This document shows positions 36,937-46,470 of a stretch of DNA of 64,000 bases, piece by piece. Under the pieces are notes generated by a model. The model was not told where the DNA came from. It ran no database searches and saw only the letters and a program-made list of their open reading frames with translations. The stretch is from Pseudorhodoplanes sinuspersici. GTDB lineage: Bacteria; Pseudomonadota; Alphaproteobacteria; Rhizobiales; Xanthobacteraceae. Both the position numbers and the translations under genes were made by a program. How positions within the stretch are numbered: the first letter of the stretch is position 1; every line of letters begins with the position of its first letter. The stretch is from contig NZ_CP021112.1 of the NCBI RefSeq assembly GCF_002119765.1, positions 1,792,501 through 1,856,500 of the forward strand. Direction: 5' to 3'.

Positions 36937-37767
36937 TCAGATGGTGATGAGATCGCCGGCCTTGGGCGCATGTTCCGGCACAAGCGATGCGCCTGCCGCC
37001 GCCGGCAGCGGATCGAACGGCACCGCCAGATCGGCCCATTGCACCTTCTTGTAGTCGAAGCCGTTGAGCAGCGTCGGCTTCACCACTTCGAAATAGGGAG
37101 AGATGTCGAAATCGCGAGGCGCGTATAGCGAGGAGTGCCGGATTTCCAGAAGCTCCTCGCGTGCGGATTCGCTTTCGACCCGGCTGATTTTCGGCAGGAT
37201 CGGATAGCGAACAGAATCAAAGGCCTGCGCGATCAATGCCGAACAGATGATGCGGGTCGGATGACCCGAGCCCATGCTCATCAACTTGCGGCGCCAGCGT
37301 TGTGGCACTGGCAGCGGCATCAGGAAGCGCATCAAATCGATGATGTTCTTGACGTCGTAATCGAAGCCGATGCGCTCGGCCGCATAGGCGCAGACGCGTG
37401 CACGGTCTTCGGCGGTCAGACCTGTTGGCCGGCATATGCGGGTATGGAAACGCGAATATTTAGACAGCGGCGCGCCCACGACACCTTCGCCGAGATTGGC
37501 TTCGACCAGCGTCAGCGGTTCGCCATCCGCATTTTCTCGGTCGCCGATGCGGCCGACATAGAGCGCGGCATGTGACCATGTGGACTGCGTGAGATATTTG
37601 ATGATGCCGGAAACGTGATTGTTGCCTTCGACCAGCAGCACGTCGCCGGGGCGAAGAGTGGCCTGCAGGGCCGCAAAGTCACTCGGCGTGAAGGGCTCGT
37701 AGCCCTGCACCGGTTTTTCCAGATAACCGGCCATCAAACGCCCAATACTGTCCAGTACGAAACTCAT
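36937..37767 (-). CDS. YiiX/YebB-like NlpC/P60-type (permuted papain-fold) hydrolase
   Basis: A 276-residue protein of the YiiX-like, permuted NlpC/P60 cysteine amidase superfamily. The section LRPGDVLLVEGNNHVSGIIKYLTQSTWSHAALYVG contains the catalytic His region, and RIICSALIAQAFDSV carries the catalytic Cys. Together they give the permuted order His then Cys. There is no signal peptide. The ATG at 37767 is preceded by GAGG at 8 nt and fits MSFVLDSIGRLMAGYL. The substrate may be a lipid or peptide amide. It is followed by the EI24-type gene about 100 bases later on the same strand. Confidence 0.8.
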   Translation of the reverse strand: MSFVLDSIGRLMAGYLEKPVQGYEPFTPSDFAALQATLRPGDVLLVEGNNHVSGIIKYLTQSTWSHAALYVGRIGDRENADGEPLTLVEANLGEGVVGAPLSKYSRFHTRICRPTGLTAEDRARVCAYAAERIGFDYDVKNIIDLMRFLMPLPVPQRWRRKLMSMGSGHPTRIICSALIAQAFDSVRYPILPKISRVESESAREELLEIRHSSLYAPRDFDISPYFEVVKPTLLNGFDYKKVQWADLAVPFDPLPAAAGASLVPEHAPKAGDLITI

Positions 37768-37960
37768 GATACGAGCCTCATGACCGCCTGCCTCCCGAAT
37801 GCGGCTGGTCCGCATATCGGCTGTTTTCTACCATTTTGGTCGAAAGGCGTTGCAAAGCGGTTCATAGGGTCACACGCCCGTGAGCTGCGGTGTCATCATC
37901 CGTTTGCAGAATCCCGCTTTTTTTGGATAGTGGGACCAGGGCGCAAAGTCTTCGGTAACC

Positions 37961-39409
37961 ATGCCACGAATCTCCCGCCGTTCATTCCTCATGGCCACAG
38001 CCGGCGCTGCCTCTTTTCCCGTGCTCAATGGGGCGTCCGTCGCTGCCGAGACCGATGTCGCGATCATCGGCGGTGGCGCTGCCGGCATCGCCGCGGCGCG
38101 CCGTATCGGTGCGGCCGGCCGGCGTGTTGTTGTACTGGAAGCCGCCGAACAGGTGGGCGGCCGTTGCATTACCGACACCACAACCTTTGGCGTGCCGTAC
38201 GATGTCGGCGCGCATTGGCTGCATGTGCCCGAATCCAACCCGGTGGCGAAATTGGCGCTGCGGGCAGGCGTCGATATTTATCCCGCTCCGCCCGGACAAA
38301 GGGTGCGAATCGGGCGTCGTAATGCTCGTGAAAGTGAGCTGGAAGAGTATCTAGCAGTGGTTGCTCGGGGAAAAAGAGCGATCGAGGATGCAGCTCGCGG
38401 CAAGGTCGATATCTCCTGCGCGCAGGCCATGCCGAAGGATCTCGGCGAATGGCAGCCGCTGATGGAATTCTATCTCGGGCCATTCGGTTGCGGGAAAGAC
38501 TTCTCCGAATTGTCGGCCACCGACTTCGCGCGCTCGAGCGAGCGCGACGTCGATGCTTATTGCCGGCAGGGCTTTGGTGCGCTGCTGGCGAAGCTGGCCG
38601 AAGGGCTGCCAGTGCAGCTTTCGACACCGGTGACGAAGATCACGGCACTTGGCCGCGGTAGTTTCCTCATCGACACGGCCGGCAAGGGCAGCCTTCAGGC
38701 ACGGGCGGTTATCGTCACCGTGTCGACCAATATGCTGCTGGACGGAAAGATCACATTCGCGCCGGCCCTGCCGAAGCGGCAGCTCGACGCCTTGAGCCGG
38801 CTCCGGCTCGGCCATTACGAGCGCATTGCGCTCGAGGTCGCTGGCAATCCCTTCGGCCTGCTGCGCGACGATCTCGTCTTCGAAAAGGCAGACAATGACC
38901 ATACGGCCGCGCTGCTGGCGAATGTTGGCGGCACGTCGCTTTCTTTTATCGATGTTGCAGGATCGTTCGGGCGCGATCTTGCCGCAAAAGGTCCTCGTGA
39001 GATGACCGCATTTGCATTCGAATGGATCGACAAGCTGTATGGCGCGGACGTGAGGAAGGCGATCCAGCGCACGCACGCGACGCAATGGGCCTCATCGCCT
39101 TTCGTGCAAGGCTCGTTCTCCGCGGCATCGGTCGGCGGTCAGCCGTCGCGCCGCATTCTCATGGAGCCATTCTTCGATCGCGTGTTCTATGCCGGCGAAG
39201 CTGCGCATGAAACACTCTGGGGCACGGTCAGTGGCGCATGGGAATCGGGAGAGCGTGCCGCCGATGCCGCGCTGAAGGCCGTTGTGCCTGTAACGGGGTC
39301 GCGCGCGGCACCGACGCCAGTGAAGCGACAGAAGAAAGCCGCGCCAAAAAAGCAGCCGCGGCGGCAGTCACCGTCATTCTTCGGGACACCGCGCATCAGC
39401 AATGATTGA
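37961..39409 (+). CDS. Tat-exported FAD-dependent amine oxidase
   Basis: Flavin monoamine oxidase family protein of 482 residues. A twin-arginine signal, ISRRSFLMATAGAASF, implies folded export with FAD. The dinucleotide loop is VAIIGGGAAGIAAARRIG, with VVLEAAEQVGGRC after it. The C-terminal FAD-contacting part is FYAGEAAHETLWGTVSGAWESG. A basic, low-complexity tail (VKRQKKAAPKKQPRRQS) follows. Possible substrates are polyamines or other primary amines. The PP-loop ATPase gene follows after 12 bases. Confidence 0.92.
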   Translation: MPRISRRSFLMATAGAASFPVLNGASVAAETDVAIIGGGAAGIAAARRIGAAGRRVVVLEAAEQVGGRCITDTTTFGVPYDVGAHWLHVPESNPVAKLALRAGVDIYPAPPGQRVRIGRRNARESELEEYLAVVARGKRAIEDAARGKVDISCAQAMPKDLGEWQPLMEFYLGPFGCGKDFSELSATDFARSSERDVDAYCRQGFGALLAKLAEGLPVQLSTPVTKITALGRGSFLIDTAGKGSLQARAVIVTVSTNMLLDGKITFAPALPKRQLDALSRLRLGHYERIALEVAGNPFGLLRDDLVFEKADNDHTAALLANVGGTSLSFIDVAGSFGRDLAAKGPREMTAFAFEWIDKLYGADVRKAIQRTHATQWASSPFVQGSFSAASVGGQPSRRILMEPFFDRVFYAGEAAHETLWGTVSGAWESGERAADAALKAVVPVTGSRAAPTPVKRQKKAAPKKQPRRQSPSFFGTPRISND

Positions 39410-39421
39410 GGTTTTCTCCTC

Positions 39422-40093
39422 GTGACTCAAAGGCCCAAAGCCTTGATGGCCTGGTCCAGCGGCAAGGATAGCGCCTGGGCGCTCCATGAAATTCGCAAAA
39501 ACGGCGCTTATGAAATCGTCGGCGCGCTCACCACGGTGACCGACGATTTCGGTCGCGTCAGCATGCATGGCGTGCGCGAGGATTTACTACGCGCACAACT
39601 TGACGCCGCGCGCCTTCGATCCATCGTGGTCCGCATTCCCTATCCCTGTCCGAACGATGTGTATGAGCAGCGGATGGCAGATGTGCTGGCGCAGGCGAAA
39701 TCGGAAGGCGTTACGCACGTGGTGTTTGGTGATATCTTTCTCGCCGACATCCGCTCCTATCGCGAGACGCGATTGTCCGCTGTGGGGATGACGGCGGTGT
39801 TTCCGCTCTGGCAGCGCCCGACCGACCAACTGGCGCGCGACATGATCAGCGCCGGTGTCGTAGCGCATCTCGCCACAATCGATCTTGCAAAGCTGCCACC
39901 TTCATTCGCAGGGCGGCGCTTCGACAGCGCCTTGCTCTCCGAATTGCCGCCGGACGTCGATCCATGCGGCGAGAATGGCGAATTCCATTCCTTCGTTGCG
40001 GCCGGGCCGATGTTCACGCATCCCATTGATGTCGTTACCGGCGAGACCGTGGTGCGAGACGGATTTGCCTATGCCGACCTGATGCGTGGATAG
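39422..40093 (+). CDS. PP-loop ATP pyrophosphatase (Dph6/MJ0570-related)
   Basis: A 223-residue member of the ATP-binding domain family related to diphthine-ammonia ligase (Dph6). The PP-loop is MAWSSGKDSAWALHEI, and the family motifs YEQRMADVLAQAKSEGV, VVFGDIFLADIRSYRE and ENGEFHSFVAAGP are present. Bacteria lack diphthamide, so the true substrate is unknown. The start is GTG at 39422, just 12 bases after the amine oxidase stop, suggesting co-transcription. Confidence 0.88.
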   Translation: MTQRPKALMAWSSGKDSAWALHEIRKNGAYEIVGALTTVTDDFGRVSMHGVREDLLRAQLDAARLRSIVVRIPYPCPNDVYEQRMADVLAQAKSEGVTHVVFGDIFLADIRSYRETRLSAVGMTAVFPLWQRPTDQLARDMISAGVVAHLATIDLAKLPPSFAGRRFDSALLSELPPDVDPCGENGEFHSFVAAGPMFTHPIDVVTGETVVRDGFAYADLMRG

Positions 40094-40186
40094 AAATCGC
40101 AGCACGGGCTGAGCGTGCAGATCTAACTCATTGCACACTTATGCAGACGTTGAGCGCAGCTGAATTACAAATGCGGCATGTCATGA

Positions 40187-40699
40187 TTATTGCTTCATCG
40201 TCACCCGCTCGAAGACAATTGTGACTTTCGCCCCGCCTGGTCGCTGGAAGTTTTCGATCATCCGATCTCCCTCAACGATCATCGTCAGCTCCTTTGTCGT
40301 GCGGACGTTGCCGATCCAGTTGGGGAAGTTCGAGCCCTCCACGATATTGCCGCTGAAGTTACCCGCCGCATCGACCGAGTAGCTTCCGTAGAGCGCAAGA
40401 GTCCCCGCCATAGCGGCCTTGTTCTCTTCGTTTGTGCCCTGACCTCGCTCATTCGACGCGAAGCGGGGGATTCGGGGGTCGCGGAGCAACTCGACGAAGT
40501 GCATGTCGCTCGTGAATACCAGCATGCCCTGCGGTTCTGGACCATAGGGGAGCGACTTCACCCCGTTGACTTCCAAGGTTGCGGAGATCGGCCTCCACGT
40601 TCCGACCACCTTGTTTGGCGTCTGCGCCGTCGCCGGGCTTGCGAAAGCGAGGGCGGCGGCCACTCCGGCCGCCAAAGCTGCAACGCGCGACGTTAGCAT
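40187..40699 (-). CDS. exported lipocalin-like domain protein
   Basis: A 170-residue periplasmic protein with a clean signal peptide (LTSRVAALAAGVAAALAFAS, cleavage at ATA-QTPNK). The mature part resembles the bacterial lipocalin-like domain: VVGTWRPISATLEVNGVK, GMLVFTSDMHFVELL, and a final strand TIVFERVTMK. The ATG at 40699 has AGGAG at 7 nt; a start at 40720 lacks one. It follows the LysR gene on the same strand, 52 bases away. A small hydrophobic ligand is likely but unknown. Confidence 0.85.
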   Translation of the reverse strand: MLTSRVAALAAGVAAALAFASPATAQTPNKVVGTWRPISATLEVNGVKSLPYGPEPQGMLVFTSDMHFVELLRDPRIPRFASNERGQGTNEENKAAMAGTLALYGSYSVDAAGNFSGNIVEGSNFPNWIGNVRTTKELTMIVEGDRMIENFQRPGGAKVTIVFERVTMKQ

Positions 40700-40750
40700 G
40701 TTAGTTCTCCTATCGATCAACCGAGTGTAAATGCACCACGTGGCAACACT

Positions 40751-41719
40751 TTAGCTGGTCGATGGCAGCGAAGCGTCGAAGACGTTTGCATTTTGCCCGG
40801 AGCGAGCTGCTCGAAGGATAAGACGTCGCAGCCATGCATGTTCCGGCTCTGCATGCACTCGCTCATGCCAGACCATGCGGTATCCGAAATTGGGAAGCTC
40901 CAACGGTGGCTCCATCAACTGAAGGCGATGGCCATCGGCAAAGTTCTCAGCGGCACGGCGGGGAATCGTCAGAACGAGGTCTGAATTCGCCGCGACCAGA
41001 GCAGCCGTCGCAAAATAAGGAATTCGTACGGCGATATGCCGGCTGTAACCAAGAGCCGCGAGCGCCGTATCGACAGGGCCGGATCGTCCTCCGATAACGG
41101 TCACGAGAATATGTGGAAATTCCACATAGTCATCGAGCCGCATGTGCTCTTGGTCAGACCGGCCAATCGCCGGATGGCCATTGCGGAGCAGGCACGCAAA
41201 GCGTTCTCGAAAAAGGTCGCGGGTCCGTAGGCTGGGTGGGACGGGGTTGTCGCTGTAGAGGGCGAGGTCGACATTGATGTCGCCTAGATTCTTGAAGGTC
41301 TGGCCATCAACGGGGACAATCTCGAGCGCCGCTTTTGGTGCAGCAATGAGCATGAGCTCAGCGAGCCGCGGCAGAATGACGGTCGCTCCATAGTCAGTCG
41401 TGGCGATGCGGAATACGCGCTCCGTGCGCGATGGGTCGAACGGCGGTCTATTGGCCAGAACGTCGGCCATCCCCGCCAGGGCCCGCTGGACCGGCTCGAG
41501 AAGAGCGCTGCCCCGGACCGTTGGCCGCATCACGGTTCCTGACTTGACCAGCAATGCGTCATCGAAGATCTGCCGAAGCTTTGCCAATGCCCGGCTCACG
41601 GCCGGTTGGCTCATGCCGCTGTGCTCGGCCGTTTTGGTGACGCTCCGCGTCTCCAGCAGCGTCCGCAGGACAACAAGCAGATTGAGATCAACACGAAACA
41701 GGTCTTCGTCTGCCGGCAT
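40751..41719 (-). CDS. LysR-family transcriptional regulator
   Basis: A 322-residue LysR-type regulator. The helix-turn-helix is in LLVVLRTLLETRSVTKTAEH and GMSQPAVSRALAKLRQIFDD. The C-terminal effector domain begins RVFRIATTDYGATVILPRL, close to the NahR/NodD-like subgroup. It is divergent from a Tat-exported metallo-beta-lactamase-fold gene. A perfect palindrome with T-N11-A in the gap (41771-41793) is the likely operator, which would allow self-control and control of its neighbour. Effector unknown. Confidence 0.93.
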   Translation of the reverse strand: MPADEDLFRVDLNLLVVLRTLLETRSVTKTAEHSGMSQPAVSRALAKLRQIFDDALLVKSGTVMRPTVRGSALLEPVQRALAGMADVLANRPPFDPSRTERVFRIATTDYGATVILPRLAELMLIAAPKAALEIVPVDGQTFKNLGDINVDLALYSDNPVPPSLRTRDLFRERFACLLRNGHPAIGRSDQEHMRLDDYVEFPHILVTVIGGRSGPVDTALAALGYSRHIAVRIPYFATAALVAANSDLVLTIPRRAAENFADGHRLQLMEPPLELPNFGYRMVWHERVHAEPEHAWLRRLILRAARSGQNANVFDASLPSTS

Positions 41720-41770
41720 CCAGGTCCTCGCACGGTCGCCAAATGGGCAAGCAAAACAGCAGCGCCGTCG

Positions 41771-41793
41771 CGTTATCCAGTAAATGGATAACG
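41771..41793. promoter_or_regulatory. palindromic LysR operator candidate
   Basis: CGTTATCC - AGTAAAT - GGATAACG is a perfect 8-bp inverted repeat containing the LysR T-N11-A pattern (T41776, A41788). It lies between divergent LysR and hydrolase genes, 52 bases from the LysR start. A second near-palindrome, GATAACGTTTATC, overlaps its right half. Confidence 0.65.
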
Positions 41794-41901
41794 TTTATCG
41801 CGTAGCATGCCTATCTGCAATACGGACCAATCCCTACACTGGCGACATCAAGTTTTGCCGGGCCATCGAGCGTCTGTGGCGCGCACAGAAAGGGATTCTC
41901 A

Positions 41902-42882
41902 GTGAGCAGGTTTTCGATCAATCGCCGCAGGGTGATGCTGTCAGCCGCGGTTGGTGTGCCGTCTATCGCAGCACTTGGAGGCGCGTCCGTTGCGGAAACA
42001 TCTGCCGCCACGAGCCGCAATGCCGGCCACTATCGCTTTCGTCTCGGCGATATCCAGGCGACGGTCCTGAGCGATGGACTTCTGTCTGGTCCACCGAGCA
42101 TTTACGCCAATGATGCGCCCGAGACCGAACTGCGCGAGGTGTTAACGCGCGCATTCCTGCCGACTGACACAATGACGCTCAATCTGAATACGCTGCTGAT
42201 CGAAACGGGTGGGCGTCGAATATTGATCGAAGCGGGCGCAGGGCAAACGATGGGTCCGAACGGCGGTCGCCTGTTTGATAATCTGGCGGCAATCGGCCTG
42301 CGGCCAGACGATATCGATGTCGTCGTTATCTCGCATACACATCCGGACCATGTTGGAAATTTGCGAAGCGCAAATGGCGGAAAGACATTTCCGCGTGCGA
42401 CTGTGTATGCTCCGGAAGAAGATTGGGAATTCTTCGTTCGAAGCGAGCCCAACCTTTCTTACATGCCGGTGAACGACGAATTTCGACGACGGTTCGCGGC
42501 CGCCATTAAACGCAGTGTGGAGCCGATCGCGAGGGATGTCGTGCTCTATCGGGCTGGAACGGACATCGTCCCCGGGCTCACCAGCATTCCGGCGCAAGGT
42601 CATACACCCGGCATGGCCACATTCCTGGTTCATTCGGGGAGCCACCAGCTCTTGCTGACGGCGGACCTTGCCTATCATCCTGTCGTCAACATCGATCGTC
42701 CGTGGCGTCCTGGCCCGGATCGCGACAAGGATGCCGCTTTGGCGTCACGCCGGCGCATCTTCGATCGGGCTGTCACCGACAGGCTTCTGGTGCTTGGTTT
42801 CCATTATCCGTTTCCTGGACTTGGCCGCATGCTCAAGACTGATGGCGGATACGCCTGGGTTCCCGCGAACTGGCAATTTTAA
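41902..42882 (+). CDS. Tat-exported metallo-beta-lactamase-fold hydrolase
   Basis: A 326-residue MBL-fold protein. The N-terminus INRRRVMLSAAVGVPSIAAL is a twin-arginine signal. The zinc site has His145, His147, Asp149 and His150 (SHTHPDHVGNL), with GHTPGMATFLVHSG and LLLTADLAYHP for later ligands. The start is GTG at 41902 with AGGG upstream. It resembles quorum-quenching lactonase or hydrolase groups but the substrate is unknown. Probably under the divergent LysR regulator. An intrinsic terminator follows. Confidence 0.9.
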   Translation: MSRFSINRRRVMLSAAVGVPSIAALGGASVAETSAATSRNAGHYRFRLGDIQATVLSDGLLSGPPSIYANDAPETELREVLTRAFLPTDTMTLNLNTLLIETGGRRILIEAGAGQTMGPNGGRLFDNLAAIGLRPDDIDVVVISHTHPDHVGNLRSANGGKTFPRATVYAPEEDWEFFVRSEPNLSYMPVNDEFRRRFAAAIKRSVEPIARDVVLYRAGTDIVPGLTSIPAQGHTPGMATFLVHSGSHQLLLTADLAYHPVVNIDRPWRPGPDRDKDAALASRRRIFDRAVTDRLLVLGFHYPFPGLGRMLKTDGGYAWVPANWQF

Positions 42883-42918
42883 ACTTTGATCGATCGCCTC
42901 GCATCTCTAAGCACACAC

Positions 42919-42947
42919 AAAAAAGCCCCGCTGATGCGGGGCTTTTT
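42919..42947. terminator. bidirectional rho-independent terminator
   Basis: AAAAAAGCCCCGC - TGAT - GCGGGGCTTTTT, a perfect GC-rich stem with A-run and T-run on either side. It serves both the MBL-fold gene (plus) and the BA14K gene (minus), which converge here. Confidence 0.95.
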
Positions 42948-42972
42948 CGTTCACGCACATGATGCGCGAAAA

Positions 42973-43404
42973 TTACTGGCACGGATGACGCAGGCCGTCA
43001 TAACCGAGATAGGTGCCGGACGCCGGATCGAACGAGCGATACTTCGACGAGCAATAGGCAAGCCAGTCGTTACCGCCGTAAACCGGCGCAGGTGCGTAAG
43101 CCGGCGGAGGGGGAGCAGAGGCCGCGGCTGCGCCGATCATGGCGCCGACGGCAAGCCCGCCGAGAACACCGGCAGCTACAGCGCCACTGTTGTTGCGACG
43201 GTAATAGCGAGGGCCGCCGTAATAATAGCCGCGTCGTCCACCGTAATAACCGTGCCGGCGCCACTGAACGTGTTGCACCATCTCATTCTGCGTCGACGCA
43301 GCCGGTGCGATGCCGCGCATCACAGGAGCTGCGGAGGCCGGCGATACAGCCAGCGCGCCTGCAACAGCCAGTGCAGACAGCGTCAAGGATTTCAATACAG
43401 TCAT
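42973..43404 (-). CDS. BA14K family exported protein
   Basis: A 143-residue protein with a signal peptide (LTLSALAVAGALAVSPASA) and a C-terminal BA14K motif, DWLAYCSSKYRSFDPASGTYLGYDG, with two cysteines; the middle contains a Tyr/Gly/Arg-rich region (GYYGGRRGYYYGGPRYYRR) and a Gly/Ala-rich hydrophobic helix, AAGVLGGLAVGAMIGAAAA. The family is named for a Brucella lectin-like immunogen. The ATG at 43404 has AGGAG 10 nt upstream. The protein is probably held at the envelope. Convergent with the MBL-fold gene. Confidence 0.9.
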   Translation of the reverse strand: MTVLKSLTLSALAVAGALAVSPASAAPVMRGIAPAASTQNEMVQHVQWRRHGYYGGRRGYYYGGPRYYRRNNSGAVAAGVLGGLAVGAMIGAAAASAPPPPAYAPAPVYGGNDWLAYCSSKYRSFDPASGTYLGYDGLRHPCQ

Positions 43405-43547
43405 ACCGTCATTTCTCCTGAGAATAATCGAGCGCAACAAGCTCTACGCAAGATAACTCTGAAGCGGTGAAATGCGGCGCGATGGCGACGATCAGACGCA
43501 GCGTGCGTTAACAAACGGCAATGTGAACACACAGAGCGCGCATGTGG

Positions 43548-45965
43548 TTATGCGCGCAGCGTGCCACCGGTTCGCTTCGTCACGTCCGCTACGACCTTCG
43601 ACGCGAGTGCGTCGATCTCCTGGTCCGTCATCGTCTTGTCGCGCGGTTGGATGGTCACCGCGATCGCGAGCGATTTCTTGCCCGGCTCGACGCCCTTGCC
43701 TTCATAGACGTCGAACACCGTGACGCCGGTGATCAGCTTCTTGTCGGCATTCTGGGCCGCGCGCACGACGTCGTCCGCCTTCACGCTGCTGTCGACCAGG
43801 AATGCGAAGTCGCGCGACACCGGCTGGAAGGGTGAGATCTCCAGCAGCGGCTTGGCGCGTGTGGGCTTTGCCTTCGGCTCGGGAATGCGATCAAGGATCA
43901 CTTCGAAGCCGACGATCGGACCATCGGCTTTCAGCGCTTCCAGCGCGCGCGGATGCAATTCGCCGAAATAGCCGAACACGTTCTTCGGACCCATCTGGAT
44001 GGTGCCGGAGCGGCCGGGATGCAACCACGCAGGCCCGCCGGGCACGATCTGCAGCGCCTGCATTGGCGCGCCGGCTGCTGCGAGCACGGCCAACGCATCG
44101 GCCTTGGCATCGAAAGTGTCAGCCTCGACGCCATCCTTGATCCAGGTGCGGCCAATGCCGGTGCCGCGCGACAGGCCATGCCGCAAGCCGGCGGCGGCAA
44201 TGAATTGATCCTCGGGCTGGTCGCCTTTGAAAATCTGACCGACTTCGAACAGGCCGACATCCGGCAAACCGCGATCGACATTGCGTTGAAGCGCCGCGAC
44301 GAGACCTGGAATAAGGCTTGGCCGCATATCCGACAGATCGGACGCAATCGGATTGGCGAGCGCCAATTCCGGCTGTCCCCCGCCAAACAATTCCGCCTGC
44401 GGCTTTGCGATGAACGACCAGGTCACCGCTTCCGCCAGTGCGCGTGCAGCCAGAGCGCGCTTGGCCTTGCGCGTGCGATTCTGGATGGTGGTCAGCACGG
44501 GTTTGCGCGGCGCATCGCCACGCTCGAACGGCGTCAGCGGCACTTCATCGACGCCGACAATACGGACGATCTCTTCGACGATATCGGCCTTGCCTTCGAC
44601 ATCGGCGCGCCATGACGGCACAGCGACTTTCACCGTCTTGCCGCTGCCGGCCACGAAGAAGCCGAGATGGCCGAGAATGCGCTTCATCTCCGTCAGCGAT
44701 ACGTCAAGGCCGGCAAGGCGCTTCACTTCATCGACCGGGAATTCGATCGGGCGATCGTCAACATGCGCGCCGCCGACGACCACGTTCTCCGACGGTTCGC
44801 CGCCGCAGAGATCGAGCACCAACTGTGTGGCGAGTTCGAGGCCCGGCACCATGAAATTCGGATCGACGCCGCGCTCGAATCTGTAGCGGGCATCCGAGTT
44901 GATGCCGAGCTTGCGGCCGGTCTGCGCGATGTTGATCGGCTCCCACAAAGCCGATTCGATCAGCACATCGGTGGTGGTCTCGTCACAGCCCGACAATTCG
45001 CCGCCCATGATGCCGGCAAGGGATTCGACGCCCTTCTCGTCGGCGATGACACAGATGCTCTCGTCGAGTTTGTAGGTCTTGCCATCGAGCGCGAGCAGTT
45101 CCTCGCCCGCCTTGGCGCGGCGGACGGTGAGATTGCCATGCACTTTCCTGGCATCGAACACATGCAGTGGCCGGCCGCGATCGAAGGTCATGAAATTGGT
45201 GATGTCGACCAGCGCATTGATCGGGCGCAGGCCGATTGCGGTCAGGCGCTTCTGCAGCCATTCCGGCGACGGGCCGTTCTTGACGCCACGCACGAGCCGC
45301 AGAGCGAAGCCCGGACAAAGCGACGGGGTCGATCCGAAATCGAGCTTCACCTGCACCGGGCAGGGGAATGTGCCCTTCACGGACTTCGGCGTGCGCTCCA
45401 GATATTTGCCGATGCCGGTGGCGCCAAGATCGCGCGCAATGCCGCTGACGGCGGTGCAGTCGGCGCGGTTCGGCGTCAGGTTGATCTCGATCACCGGATC
45501 GTTGAGGCCGAGCACTTCCGCGAACGGCTTTCCAATAGGTGCATCGGCCGGCATTTCGATAATGCCGTCATGATCGTCGGAGAATTCGACCTCGGCCCCG
45601 GAAATCAGCATGCCGTGGCTTTCGACGCCGCGGATCTTGCCGACGCTGAGCGTGATGTTCTTTGCCGGGATATACGTGCCGGGCGTGCCCAGCACCGCCT
45701 TCATGCCGCCGCGCGCATTCGGCGCGCCGCAGACGATCTGGATCGGCGCGCCTTCGCCGGTATTGACCATGCACACGCGCAGCCGATCAGCATTCGGATG
45801 CTGCACGGCGGAGATGACCTCGACCACCTTGAACGGCGCGAACTTCTTCGCCGGATCTTCGACACTTTCAACTTCAAGTCCGATCATCGTGAGCTTGGTC
45901 ACGATCTCGTCGAGCGTGGCGTCGGTGTCGAGATGCTCTTTGAGCCAGGACAGGGTGAATTTCAT
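43548..45965 (-). CDS. pheT: phenylalanine-tRNA ligase beta subunit
   Basis: PheT, 805 residues, forms the alpha2-beta2 phenylalanyl-tRNA synthetase with PheS. The N-terminal domain is followed by a tRNA-binding OB domain ([21 protein letters not shown]), the B3/B4 editing region, the B5 domain and catalytic-like fold, and the C-terminal FDX-ACB domain ([20 protein letters not shown]). The ATG at 45965 is clear. Unusually, a small membrane-protein gene separates pheT from pheS by about half a kilobase, yet all three remain on one strand with short gaps. Confidence 0.98.
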   Translation of the reverse strand: MKFTLSWLKEHLDTDATLDEIVTKLTMIGLEVESVEDPAKKFAPFKVVEVISAVQHPNADRLRVCMVNTGEGAPIQIVCGAPNARGGMKAVLGTPGTYIPAKNITLSVGKIRGVESHGMLISGAEVEFSDDHDGIIEMPADAPIGKPFAEVLGLNDPVIEINLTPNRADCTAVSGIARDLGATGIGKYLERTPKSVKGTFPCPVQVKLDFGSTPSLCPGFALRLVRGVKNGPSPEWLQKRLTAIGLRPINALVDITNFMTFDRGRPLHVFDARKVHGNLTVRRAKAGEELLALDGKTYKLDESICVIADEKGVESLAGIMGGELSGCDETTTDVLIESALWEPINIAQTGRKLGINSDARYRFERGVDPNFMVPGLELATQLVLDLCGGEPSENVVVGGAHVDDRPIEFPVDEVKRLAGLDVSLTEMKRILGHLGFFVAGSGKTVKVAVPSWRADVEGKADIVEEIVRIVGVDEVPLTPFERGDAPRKPVLTTIQNRTRKAKRALAARALAEAVTWSFIAKPQAELFGGGQPELALANPIASDLSDMRPSLIPGLVAALQRNVDRGLPDVGLFEVGQIFKGDQPEDQFIAAAGLRHGLSRGTGIGRTWIKDGVEADTFDAKADALAVLAAAGAPMQALQIVPGGPAWLHPGRSGTIQMGPKNVFGYFGELHPRALEALKADGPIVGFEVILDRIPEPKAKPTRAKPLLEISPFQPVSRDFAFLVDSSVKADDVVRAAQNADKKLITGVTVFDVYEGKGVEPGKKSLAIAVTIQPRDKTMTDQEIDALASKVVADVTKRTGGTLRA

Positions 45966-45985
45966 CGGACAGACTCAGGTTGCGC

Positions 45986-46468
45986 TTATTGCCACCACAG
46001 CAGAAACGGCAGGCTGAGGAAGACGAAGATGGTGAGATAGATCGAGCTATTGATGCATACGCGGTAAAGCTCGTGGCGGATGATCAGCTCACGCTGCATG
46101 TGCAGTTTCGAGATTTTGCCGGCCACGGTCTTGCGGCGCGAATGCAGCACCGAAAGACAACGCAGACAGCCGACGGCGATGACAAGGTAAGCGGCAATCT
46201 CGGCAACGATAAAAATCTCCTCGAAACGATGCTGCGCCAGCAGCGGCGCACAGATGCCGAGCCCGGCGATCATCATCGAGACATGAGTCAAAAGACCGCT
46301 GGCCTTGCCGTCGATCACCTGGAAAGCGGCGATTGTTTCGACGTTGCCTGCGTCGTCGCCGTTCTCGATCGTTCTGGCGAAATCGGCGACGGTCTGCGCA
46401 CCCCACTTGTTGGTGAGCGCGGCGTAGAGCGCGCCGAATCCTTCACGATCGGCGGGAGTTTCGGTCAT
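45986..46468 (-). CDS. small membrane protein in pheS-pheT operon, weakly PycTM/DUF5706-like
   Basis: A 160-residue protein with three predicted helices: about 58-78 (LLTHVSMMIAGLGICAPLL), 84-104 (EIFIVAEIAAYLVIAVGC) and 139-158 (INSSIYLTIFVFLSLPFLL). A basic cytosolic stretch of about 35 residues lies between the second and third. The segment VIDGKASGLLTHVSM resembles the D-x-KA-x-x-LL start of PycTM/DUF5706 proteins, the membrane effectors of cyclic-pyrimidine defence, but there is no nucleotide-binding partner and the match is from memory. It starts two bases after the pheS stop and ends 20 before pheT, so it is almost certainly co-transcribed and coupled. Function unknown. Confidence 0.8.
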   Translation of the reverse strand: MTETPADREGFGALYAALTNKWGAQTVADFARTIENGDDAGNVETIAAFQVIDGKASGLLTHVSMMIAGLGICAPLLAQHRFEEIFIVAEIAAYLVIAVGCLRCLSVLHSRRKTVAGKISKLHMQRELIIRHELYRVCINSSIYLTIFVFLSLPFLLWWQ

Positions 46469-46470
46469 GG

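Noticed and set aside
36154-37128. A 324-codon plus-strand frame opposite the EI24 and YiiX-like genes
   Set aside because: Covers parts of two opposing genes; His/Arg/Asp-rich shadow translation.
44667-46040. A 457-codon plus-strand frame opposite pheT and the small membrane-protein gene
   Set aside because: It spans two real opposing genes and has no recognisable domain.
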